DNA of 7,504 nucleotides from Rhodobacteraceae bacterium UBA3087 (GTDB lineage: Bacteria > Pseudomonadota > Alphaproteobacteria > Rhodobacterales > Rhodobacteraceae). The notes under the pieces were generated by a model. The model was not told where the DNA came from and did not search any database. It saw only the letters and a program-made list of their open reading frames with translations. Location: assembly GCA_002367285.1 (NCBI GenBank), contig DFBF01000203.1, positions 447 to 7,950 of the forward strand, written 5' to 3'. A program made the position numbers and the translations under genes. How positions within the stretch are numbered: the first letter of the stretch is position 1; each line of letters opens with the position of its first letter. This document shows positions 1 through 7,504 of this stretch, in pieces.

Positions 1-127
1 GCCCAATATTGCTCCGCGTTTTACACTCCAGAAAAACCGAAACGATTCACATACATCGAGGGCCGCTTCTGGAGTGATGTTCCACACAAAAGTCGTGCCC
101 ACTGCGTTCTTACGTAAGCCCTGTATG
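1..127. other. Unassigned left-edge region
   Basis: No gene can be assigned here. On the plus strand a frame is open from the window edge to a TAA at 115-117 (38 codons), which would end just before the convergent GtrA stop at 128. It could be the C-terminus of a gene entering from the left. On the minus strand another frame is open from an ATG at 168 (inside the GtrA gene), or a GTG at 102, through to the window edge. Neither peptide is one I recognise, and both have only about 50% G/C third positions, so composition does not decide between them. The DNA looks more AT-rich than the neighbouring genes. Confidence 0.3.
24..76. repeat. Perfect 10-bp inverted repeat after the GtrA gene
   Basis: CACTCCAGAA at 24-33 is the exact reverse complement of TTCTGGAGTG at 67-76, with 33 bases between. 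A shorter nested pair, CGAT at 43-46 and ATCG at 55-58, lies inside the loop. It lies about 50 bases beyond the stop of the last gene of the minus-strand operon. The structure could act in transcript ending or protection, but no T-run follows the stem on either strand, so it is not a standard intrinsic terminator. Confidence 0.5.
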
Positions 128-508
128 CTATGTATCAGCCAGGAATGCCCAATGCTGGGACAAAACATACGTCAAAGCGGCCGTGACGAGTGTCGATACC
201 GACAGCGCGATGGTGGGCGGTAGTATCGTCGTATGCACAAGGCCGAGCAGCAAGGTCTGGTTCACGGCCAATCCGGTCAGAGCAACGACAAGAAACCGCC
301 GGAGCGAGCGCGAAATCGGGATGTCAGGCGAGGAAAACGAGTAGCCGTAATGCCCCGAGAAGCTGACAAAAAACGCCAAGCAGAATGCTATGATATTGGC
401 TGTGGAGGCGCTTGTTCCTGACAGGATCAACACCCCTCCGACAAGGATGTGCACACAGGTTGCCAACCCGCCGACAAGCCCGAATCGCATTGCAGATTTC
501 AAGGTCAT
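128..508 (-). CDS. GtrA-family membrane protein
   Basis: A small membrane protein of 126 residues, the usual GtrA length, with four predicted helices at about residues 8-30, 36-53, 70-92 and 97-117. The N-terminal RFGLVGGLAT and the aromatic ends of helices 2 and 4 (SGHYGYSF, SQHWAF) fit the family pattern. GtrA proteins are believed to help move undecaprenyl-phosphate-linked sugars across the inner membrane. This is the last gene of the operon, and its ATG overlaps the GT2 stop as ATGA. The start lies in a perfect 11-bp tandem repeat, so residues 2-4 (TLK) repeat the last three residues of the GT2 protein. Met7, just before RFGLVGG, is another possible start. Family assignment is firm; the substrate is unknown. 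Confidence 0.88.
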   Translation of the reverse strand: MTLKSAMRFGLVGGLATCVHILVGGVLILSGTSASTANIIAFCLAFFVSFSGHYGYSFSSPDIPISRSLRRFLVVALTGLAVNQTLLLGLVHTTILPPTIALSVSTLVTAALTYVLSQHWAFLADT

Positions 509-517
509 TTCAAGGTC
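496..517. repeat. 11-bp perfect tandem duplication at the GT2/GtrA junction
   Basis: The plus-strand unit ATTTCAAGGTC occurs twice head to tail, at 496-506 and 507-517. On the coding (minus) strand this gives GACCTTGAAAT twice, covering the last codons and stop of the GT2 gene and the start of the GtrA gene. Because 11 is not a multiple of three, the second copy shifts the frame and creates both the TGA stop and the overlapping ATG. With a single copy the GT2 frame would read on into the GtrA frame. Confidence 0.92.
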
Positions 518-1491
518 TCGGAACTGATTTCTTCGGCGATGATAAAGCCGGGGCGGCCTTTGACTTCGGTAAAGACGCGGGCAAGGTATTCGCCAAGCAC
601 TCCGATCGAAATCAGTTGCACACCGCCCAGAAACAAGGTTCCCACGGCGAGTGTTGACCAGCCTGGCACGTCAACTCCGAAAATGATGGTTCGCGCGGCG
701 ATCCAAAGACCATAAAGGACCGACAGGCTGGCGATGCTCATGCCGACACCAGTCCAAACCCGAAGAGGCCAGTTGGTAAAGGCCGTCATGCCCGTCAGTC
801 CGAGACGCACGAGCCCGCTCAGGCCAAATTTGCTGTGCCCACCCGCGCGCGGCGCCAGTTCGATTGGTACTGCGATGGTGCGGAAACCAACCCAGCCAAA
901 CAGGCCCTTCATGAAGAGGTTTCGTTCGGGCAGTTCCAGCAAGGCGTCGACAACCCGCCGATCCATGACCCGAAAATCGCGGGCGTCAGGGGGGATGTCG
1001 ACTTCGCTGCCAAGGCTGAGAAGACGATAAAACATGCGTGTCAAAAGCCGTTTCAGGGGTGGTTCATCCTGCCGGTGCGCACGCACTGCAAAGGCCATTT
1101 CATAGCCGTCCTCGAGGTGACCCAACATGGTGCGCAGATGATGCAGCGGTTCCTGAAGGTCGGCGTCTAGAATGGCGATCCGCTGACCCCGAGTGGCCTG
1201 AAGACCGGCCATGATCGCCTGTTCTTTGCCAAAGTTGCGCGACAGGCGCAGCACGCGCACCGGAAGGGTTTTGCAAAGGTCTTGCGCGGTGGCCAGTGTG
1301 GTATCATGACTGCCATCATCAACGATGATGATCTCGAAACGGTCAACCAGCCGGGCCGCTTCCTTAGCAACGCGACGGATCGTTTCTGCGATGTTCGCTT
1401 CTTCGTCATGCGCCGGGATCACAATCGACAGATCCGGGGTCAGAGACAGCGACGACAGGGTCGCCATCAGGCCACTGGGCTGGATGTTCAT
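505..1491 (-). CDS. GT2 polyprenyl-phosphate glycosyltransferase (GtrB/DPM1/ArnC-like)
   Basis: A 328-residue membrane-anchored family 2 glycosyltransferase. It probably transfers a sugar from a nucleotide donor to undecaprenyl phosphate on the cytoplasmic face. The GT-A domain shows LSIVIPAHDEEANI (residues 21-34), VDDGS (57-61), LSRNFGKEQA (83-92), the metal-binding DADLQ (109-113) and GGHSKF (217-222). Two helices follow at about 243-268 and 281-303, then the conserved tail FTEVKGRPGFI (307-317), a layout typical of GtrB, YkcC and DPM1-type enzymes. The ATG overlaps the stop of the upstream transferase as ATGA, with AAAGGA about 8 bases before it on the coding strand. Met9 is a less likely alternative start. 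GtrA follows with another 4-base overlap. The donor sugar cannot be read from sequence, so I give no symbol. Confidence 0.92.
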   Translation of the reverse strand: MNIQPSGLMATLSSLSLTPDLSIVIPAHDEEANIAETIRRVAKEAARLVDRFEIIIVDDGSHDTTLATAQDLCKTLPVRVLRLSRNFGKEQAIMAGLQATRGQRIAILDADLQEPLHHLRTMLGHLEDGYEMAFAVRAHRQDEPPLKRLLTRMFYRLLSLGSEVDIPPDARDFRVMDRRVVDALLELPERNLFMKGLFGWVGFRTIAVPIELAPRAGGHSKFGLSGLVRLGLTGMTAFTNWPLRVWTGVGMSIASLSVLYGLWIAARTIIFGVDVPGWSTLAVGTLFLGGVQLISIGVLGEYLARVFTEVKGRPGFIIAEEISSETLK

Positions 1492-3020
1492 TGTCCAATT
1501 CCTTTGTTCGATAGATTGGGGCGCTCCAGGAACAGGACGTAACGGCCAAACGTTCCGGCATTTCGAAATCCCGGGGTCAGACTGGCGGTTGCGCGGCGTA
1601 GGTAATCTCGGCGCACAGCAACGGCGTCAAGACGGTCATTTGACATCAACGCCGCCAAGGCGGTCAGGTCGCTTTGGCTCTCTGCCCGCCCGGTTGTGTA
1701 AAACTCGGCGGAAAAGCGGCGATCAGGGAAGGTTGTCAAAACCGCGTTCGGCGCGATTTCAGCGATTGCGGACACCATTGGCCTTAAGGTTTTCAACCTT
1801 ATCCGGTCCGGCGCGACCACCGGCAGGGCGGCAAGGGTGGCGTATATCCCCAGCGCCAAACAGGCCGGCAGTAGCAAGCTCAGGCGCGACAGGCGAGAAG
1901 ACAGGCCGAATATCTGGACCCATAGAACCGCCAGCAACAAGGACGCGGCGGGCAGCGCGGGCAATAGATAAGCCGCAAGAATATTGGCCGAGGGAGTGAA
2001 CAGGATCAGCGGCGCCAACACCCAAAACCCCAGGTAGGACAGCCAGTCATCTTCGGCAAAGGCCGCCCGAACAGCCCTTGGGCGCATCACCAGCAGCGCA
2101 ATGGCAAGGGGTGTCCAGGGCAGAAATACACCGGGCGCATAGGCCCAGATCATGCCCTTGGCCCGCTCATGCCCAACCCCATAAAGGTCGCCTGCCCATC
2201 CCGGCACCAAAAACCGTTCAATATGTTCGCCGATCAGGAAATAGCGCAGGAACCCGGGGGTGCTGAGCTCGGCAAGAATATACCACGGGGCTGCCAGTGA
2301 TATGGTCAGCACCAGCCCGCTGACCCAGGGCAAATGGGCCAGGCGCCGCCAGCGACCGCCAAGCAGCAACCACGGCGTCAGCGCAAGCCCCGTCAGGACA
2401 ACCGCCGTTGGCCCCTTGGCCAACAGCCCGACAGCCAGCCCGGCGAAGAACAGATACCCCCACATGCGCGCGGCAGAACCACCGCGCGATGCCTCGTAAA
2501 ACCCGATCATCGACATCACCAGACCCAGCACCATCGGCATGTCCGTCATGACGAAAGCAGAGGCGCCGAAATAGTACAGGGATAGCGCGCAGATCAAAAC
2601 GGCGACCAGGGCCACATCGCTTCCCCGACGCAGCGCGGCCCATTTTCCGATCACGCCAAGGCAGAAAACTGACACGACCAGAATGAAGAAACGTGCACCA
2701 AATTCGCTGATGCCGAACAGCTTCATGCCCGCCGCCGACAGCCAGGTGTGCAATGGCGGTTTGCCCCAAAAGGGTACGCCATCGTCAAACCACGGGGTTA
2801 CCCAATCGCCCGTTTCCACCATTACCCGCGCGATTTCGCCATAGCGGGCCTCGGTGGTATCGGTGAACGGCACCCAGATCGCCAGAACCACACGCAAGAC
2901 CAGCGCAATCCCCAACCCGCCATATACCAATATGCGAAACGTGATCCGCGACCTTACCTGATGCAGCAGGGACAAGGACACAGAGTCGTGCAAGAAATCG
3001 GGGGCTGAGGTTTGGGTCAT
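1488..3020 (-). CDS. ArnT-like GT39/GT-C lipid-linked-sugar glycosyltransferase
   Basis: A 510-residue multi-pass inner-membrane protein with about 11-12 helices. It probably takes a sugar from a polyprenyl-phosphate donor and places it on an acceptor (lipid A, other glycan, lipid or protein) on the periplasmic side. The first periplasmic loop carries D54-TT-E57-ARY, matching the DETRY-type catalytic loop of the ArnT/PMT family, followed by KPPLHTW (87-93). MTDMP (158-162), LLAKGPTAVVL (199-209) and GEHIERFL (264-271) also fit. It is somewhat shorter than typical ArnT (about 550), with a reduced C-terminal domain from about residue 400. It is first in the operon; GAGGA sits 5 bases before the ATG on the coding strand. 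Family is confident, but a true aminoarabinose transferase role is unproven because no arnA/B/D genes are seen. Confidence 0.88.
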   Translation of the reverse strand: MTQTSAPDFLHDSVSLSLLHQVRSRITFRILVYGGLGIALVLRVVLAIWVPFTDTTEARYGEIARVMVETGDWVTPWFDDGVPFWGKPPLHTWLSAAGMKLFGISEFGARFFILVVSVFCLGVIGKWAALRRGSDVALVAVLICALSLYYFGASAFVMTDMPMVLGLVMSMIGFYEASRGGSAARMWGYLFFAGLAVGLLAKGPTAVVLTGLALTPWLLLGGRWRRLAHLPWVSGLVLTISLAAPWYILAELSTPGFLRYFLIGEHIERFLVPGWAGDLYGVGHERAKGMIWAYAPGVFLPWTPLAIALLVMRPRAVRAAFAEDDWLSYLGFWVLAPLILFTPSANILAAYLLPALPAASLLLAVLWVQIFGLSSRLSRLSLLLPACLALGIYATLAALPVVAPDRIRLKTLRPMVSAIAEIAPNAVLTTFPDRRFSAEFYTTGRAESQSDLTALAALMSNDRLDAVAVRRDYLRRATASLTPGFRNAGTFGRYVLFLERPNLSNKGIGQ

Positions 3021-3093
3021 TTGTTTCCTCGTGTTTCACTCACAAGGTCATTACAGTCGGCCCGTTCGGTGCAGGATGACGGTGACATTACAA

Positions 3094-3109
3094 TTTGCCA
3101 ATGTTTGCC
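3094..3109 (+). promoter_or_regulatory. Candidate response-regulator operator: TTTGCC direct repeat, 10-bp period
   Basis: TTTGCC at 3094-3099 is repeated exactly at 3104-3109, one helical turn apart; a partial third copy (TTTGCG) lies at 3111-3116. OmpR/PhoB-family regulators bind head-to-tail as dimers to direct repeats with 10-11 bp period, so this is a natural candidate site for the regulator encoded at 3166. It lies 8 bases upstream of the tentative plus-strand -35. The repeat is plainly there; its role is inference. Confidence 0.4.
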
Positions 3110-3151
3110 TTTTGCGTTTTCACCCGGTTTGACCCGCCTGTATGGTGGTCT

Positions 3152-3160
3152 GGAAGGAGA
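3152..3160 (+). promoter_or_regulatory. Ribosome binding site deciding the response regulator start
   Basis: GGAAGGAGA is a strong Shine-Dalgarno match 5 bases before the ATG at 3166. It argues against the in-frame ATG at 3142, which would put this site inside the coding region and add eight residues ahead of the conserved MRVLVVED. Confidence 0.75.
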
Positions 3161-3165
3161 AGCAC

Positions 3166-3837
3166 ATGCGTGTTCTGGTCGTCGAGGATAACGAAGATAC
3201 CGCCGACTACATCATACGTGGCTTGACCCAAGAGGGGCAGTCAGTGGACTGGGCCCGCACGGGGCGCGAGGGGTTCCTGCGGGCCTTGGACGATGATTTC
3301 GACGTCATGGTGGTCGACCGGATGATACCCGAACTGGATGGGCTGGCCATGGTTCGGGCGATCCGCGAGGCGGGCAACACGACACCAGTCCTGTTTCTAA
3401 GCGCCATGGACGGTGTCAGCGACCGTGTCGATGGATTGACCGCTGGCGGCGATGATTATCTGACCAAACCTTTTGCCTTTGCCGAATTGTCAGCCCGGCT
3501 TCAGGCCCTGACCCGGCGCCCGACCCTGAAGAAAGAAGAAACCGAGCTGCGAGTGGCGGATCTGGTCGTGGACCTGTTGCGCCAAAAAGTGTCGCGTGCG
3601 GGGCGTCCAATAGAGCTGCAACCACGTGAATTCCGCCTTTTGTGTTACTTCATGCGCCACACGGAACGCGTGGTGACGCGCACCATGTTGTTGGAAGCGG
3701 TCTGGGAATTTCATTTCAACCCGCAAACAAATGTGGTGGATGCCCTGGTCAGCAGATTGCGCAACAAGGTGGACAAGCCCTTTGACGCGGCCTTGATCCA
3801 CACGGTGCGCGGATCGGGGTACAGCCTTCATGCCTGA
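3166..3837 (+). CDS. OmpR/PhoB-family response regulator
   Basis: A 223-residue cytoplasmic transcription factor of normal family length. The receiver domain (about 1-115) has the acidic pocket E7/D8, the phosphoacceptor D51 in VVDRMIPELDG, the switch residue S79 in FLSA, and K101 in the TKPF motif. The winged-helix DNA-binding domain (about 128-223) contains LQPREFRLLCYF, the VVTRTMLLEAVW stretch, the recognition helix NVVDALVSRLRNKVD and the final wing HTVRGSGYSL. All key residues are present, so it should be phosphorylated by a partner kinase, presumably the one encoded next (8-base overlap). The ATG at 3166 is chosen for its strong ribosome site and for the family N-terminus. The divergent glycosyltransferase operon is the obvious candidate target, with autoregulation likely. 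Sequence alone does not separate PmrA-, CusR- and QseB-like groups. Confidence 0.93.
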   Translation: MRVLVVEDNEDTADYIIRGLTQEGQSVDWARTGREGFLRALDDDFDVMVVDRMIPELDGLAMVRAIREAGNTTPVLFLSAMDGVSDRVDGLTAGGDDYLTKPFAFAELSARLQALTRRPTLKKEETELRVADLVVDLLRQKVSRAGRPIELQPREFRLLCYFMRHTERVVTRTMLLEAVWEFHFNPQTNVVDALVSRLRNKVDKPFDAALIHTVRGSGYSLHA

Positions 3838-5215
3838 CACACCGCATATCTCGCACAATCGCACCGGCTTTCGGCTGTCGTTGCAGTATTCGTTTCTCTA
3901 CACGATCCTTGTCACGCTTATTTTCGTCGTTGCGTTTTTGTTGTCTCAGCACGAGCTGCGCGAATGGGCGCATGAATGGATGTGGGATGATGCCGAAAGT
4001 TTCGTTCAGATGGCGGAGCGCGATGGGTCTGACGCGTTGATTGCCTCAATCGAGGCATTGGGGCGCATCAATCTGACATACGACCGGATCTATGCGTTGG
4101 TGGACGCGGACGGTGTGGTCATCGCCGGGAACGCCAAGGTGGTCAACATCACCCCCTTGCGCAGTTTTTACCCGATCGAAGCCTTCGGCGTTGAACCGGC
4201 TGACCCCGAAGAGACGACCGGATACTGGGTGCAGTCGATCCCGATCAATGGCTACACGATCATACAGGGCACATCGGACCATGTGATCTATGAATTGCTC
4301 GAGGCGCTGCGTACATCGTTGATTCTGGGTGTTCTGGCGTTCATCGCTGTGGGCCTGTATCTGGGCACCCGTGTCGGCAAGCTGACCGGGGATCGTATTG
4401 CTGCGATATCCGACACATTGGACATGGCTGGTCAGGGTGATCTTTCGTCACGGGTTCCGGCCGGTGAGGGGCCCAAAGATGACCTTGAACGGGTTGGGCG
4501 CAAGATAAACGACACGCTGGAACGGATCGAGCGACTGGTCGATGTCCAGAAGCAGATCACGACGGACATCGCCCATGATCTGCGCTCACCCTTGCAAAGG
4601 CTGCGTCAACGGCTTGAAAAGATTGACCCTGATACGGATTTCGACATGCAACGGGATGCCAGCCTCGATGCGATTGACGAGATCGTGGAAACCTTTCAAT
4701 CGCTGCTGCGCATCGCGGAGCTTGAACGGGGTCGTCTGCTGGAGGATCATGGCGAAACAGATGTCGGCAAGGTGTTGGCGACGGTTCTGGAGATCTACGA
4801 AGACACCGCGTTCGAGGCTGGACAGACCTTGGTGACCGGCCAGCTCGATGCGGGCCTGCCCGCCATCCCGGGCAACGCCAACCTGTTGGCGCAGATGTTT
4901 GCGAACCTGATCGAAAACGCGATCACCCACTGTCCCGGCGGCAGCACGATCACAGTCTCTGCCGTTGCGGTCGGGTCTGGGCTGCGGGTGACCATTGCCG
5001 ACAATGGCCCCGGCATTCCCCTGGCCGAACGCGAACGCGTGTTTGATCGGTTTTATCGAAGCGATCCGTCGCGCTATCGAAAAGGCAACGGCCTGGGGCT
5101 GTCCTTGGCTAAAGCCATTTCCACAGCGCATGGCGGGGACTTGTCGCTGGCCAATGTAGATACGGGCGCCTGTTTCGTATGGGTCTGGCCGGCTGATCTG
5201 ATGGCCACCTCATGA
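3830..5215 (+). CDS. Sensor histidine kinase of the two-component system
   Basis: A 461-residue inner-membrane kinase, partner of the preceding regulator. A first helix (about 22-40) and a second (about 162-182) enclose a periplasmic sensor region of roughly 120 residues. A HAMP linker follows (about 183-236). The HisKA domain has the phosphoacceptor H249 in DIAHDLRSPL, and the HATPase_c domain shows the N box LIENA (N363), the G1 box DNGPGIP (391-397), FDRFYRSD (405-412) and the G2 box GNGLGLSLAK (419-428). All catalytic boxes look intact. The start overlaps the regulator's end (ATG inside CATGCCTGA) with only a weak ribosome site, suggesting translational coupling. The sensor region begins with an acidic, aromatic stretch including E42-L-R-E45, an ExxE pattern of the kind that binds metal in PmrB, but the ligand is unknown. 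Confidence 0.93.
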   Translation: MPDTPHISHNRTGFRLSLQYSFLYTILVTLIFVVAFLLSQHELREWAHEWMWDDAESFVQMAERDGSDALIASIEALGRINLTYDRIYALVDADGVVIAGNAKVVNITPLRSFYPIEAFGVEPADPEETTGYWVQSIPINGYTIIQGTSDHVIYELLEALRTSLILGVLAFIAVGLYLGTRVGKLTGDRIAAISDTLDMAGQGDLSSRVPAGEGPKDDLERVGRKINDTLERIERLVDVQKQITTDIAHDLRSPLQRLRQRLEKIDPDTDFDMQRDASLDAIDEIVETFQSLLRIAELERGRLLEDHGETDVGKVLATVLEIYEDTAFEAGQTLVTGQLDAGLPAIPGNANLLAQMFANLIENAITHCPGGSTITVSAVAVGSGLRVTIADNGPGIPLAERERVFDRFYRSDPSRYRKGNGLGLSLAKAISTAHGGDLSLANVDTGACFVWVWPADLMATS

Positions 5216-5454
5216 TCCCCCGCTGTATGTGTCCCGTTTGAGACGCGCCTGTCTTCGCATCTTTGGGCAGGCCTTTCACGCGCATCTGACAGGGTTTTGA
5301 GGTTTCGCTGATCGTTTGCGCAACCGGTGAATTGAAATTTCCTTTCAGGTGTTTTACACGGGCCGGGAACGGTTCCGCCTTTCCTGTGCGGGGCCTTGCG
5401 CGGACGCGCACATATATCAACGCCTCCAGAACTGCTGAAAAAAGGGTAAGGAAA
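5216..5454 (+). promoter_or_regulatory. Spacer and leader upstream of the isocitrate dehydrogenase gene
   Basis: This 239-base non-coding stretch separates the kinase from the dehydrogenase and should contain the dehydrogenase promoter. I see no strong intrinsic terminator for the kinase transcript. A possible -35 TTGAAA (5332-5337) is followed 16 bases later by a poor -10 (TTACAC, 5354-5359), so the promoter is not located with confidence. Short palindromes occur at 5316-5323 (TTGCGCAA), 5334-5341 (GAAATTTC) and 5366-5376 (GGAACGGTTCC). Ribosome sites are AAGGG (5442-5446, 8 bases before the ATG) and AAGGA (5448-5452, only 2 bases before it). Confidence 0.45.
5371..5410 (+). other. Two tandem hairpins in the dehydrogenase leader
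   Basis: The first stem pairs GGTTCCGC (5371-5378) with GCGGGGCC (5388-5395), eight pairs including two G-U, around a 9-base loop. The second pairs TGCGC (5397-5401) with GCGCA (5406-5410) around GGAC. They end 44 bases before the start codon. They may be a weak terminator for the upstream transcript or a structured 5' leader. There is no U-run after either stem. The pairing is visible; the function is inference. Confidence 0.35.

Positions 5455-7504
<2,050 letters not shown>

Larger units (their letters stand above)
3021..3165. promoter_or_regulatory. Divergent promoter region between the glycosyltransferase operon and the two-component system
   Basis: This 145-base spacer must hold the start signals for both divergent transcripts. 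On the minus strand GAGGAA (3030-3025) is the ribosome site of the ArnT-like gene. The heptamer CATTACA occurs at 3049-3055 and 3086-3092; read on the minus strand each gives TGTAAT, a 5/6 match to a -10 box, though neither has a good -35 partner. For the plus strand a weak pair TTTCAC (3118-3123), 17 bases, TATGGT (3141-3146) would give a short leader to the start at 3166. The promoter assignments are tentative; the divergent layout is certain. Confidence 0.5.

Noticed and set aside
1..168. Minus-strand open frame from ATG 168 as a fourth operon gene
   Set aside because: It overlaps 41 bases of the GtrA gene, has no good ribosome site, an unrecognised peptide and neutral codon use, and the plus strand has an equally plausible frame; kept only as an unassigned region.
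1325..1999. Plus-strand open frame of 224 codons
   Set aside because: It is antisense to the GT2 and ArnT-like genes, rich in Arg/Pro/Ser as expected from reverse reading of GC-rich codons, with no domain.
3142..3165. Upstream in-frame ATG for the response regulator
   Set aside because: It adds eight residues not expected in the family and would place the strong ribosome site GGAAGGAGA inside the gene; the ATG at 3166 fits better.
5247..5272. GCCTG...CAGGC stem as terminator of the kinase gene
   Set aside because: Only five pairs around a 16-base loop and no T-run after it; too weak to call.
5332..5359. TTGAAA-16-TTACAC as the dehydrogenase promoter
   Set aside because: The -35 is good but the -10 matches the consensus at only two positions, so it was mentioned but not listed as a separate promoter.

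Overview
The window reads as chromosomal DNA of a GC-rich alphaproteobacterium, most likely of the Rhodobacterales/Roseobacter type. This is inferred from codon use with strong G/C third positions, from the protein families present, and from a monomeric NADP-isocitrate dehydrogenase; no search was run. No tRNA, rRNA, CRISPR array, phage gene or recognisable insertion sequence was seen.

Layout. Positions 1-127 hold no gene I can identify, only a perfect 10-bp inverted repeat and short open frames that run off the edge. Positions 128-3020 are a tight minus-strand operon, transcribed right to left: an ArnT-like GT-C/GT39 membrane glycosyltransferase (3020-1488), a GT2 polyprenyl-phosphate glycosyltransferase with two C-terminal membrane helices (1491-505), and a small GtrA-type membrane protein (508-128). 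Both junctions are 4-base ATGA stop/start overlaps. Positions 3021-3165 are a divergent regulatory region. Positions 3166-5215 encode an OmpR-type response regulator and its sensor histidine kinase, overlapping by 8 bases. After a 239-base spacer with two small hairpins, a monomeric isocitrate dehydrogenase gene starts at 5455 and is cut by the right edge after 683 codons.

How the genes may work together. GT2 + GtrA + GT-C transferase is the classic three-part set for decorating the outer face of the envelope. GT2 charges undecaprenyl phosphate with a sugar in the cytoplasm, GtrA is thought to help flip it, and the GT-C enzyme transfers the sugar to an acceptor on the periplasmic side. A divergent OmpR-family two-component system suggests that the modification is induced by an envelope signal, in the manner of PmrAB/arn, but no ArnA/B/D-type sugar-synthesis genes are present, so sugar and acceptor are unknown. 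The isocitrate dehydrogenase is an unrelated TCA-cycle gene.

The two observations most worth checking are these. A perfect 11-bp tandem duplication sits exactly on the GT2/GtrA stop-start junction, and removing one copy would fuse the two proteins in frame. The codon use of the isocitrate dehydrogenase changes abruptly over its last ~80 visible codons, suggesting a recombinant tail or a chimeric contig end. I did not find convincing evidence of a wholly new biological system.
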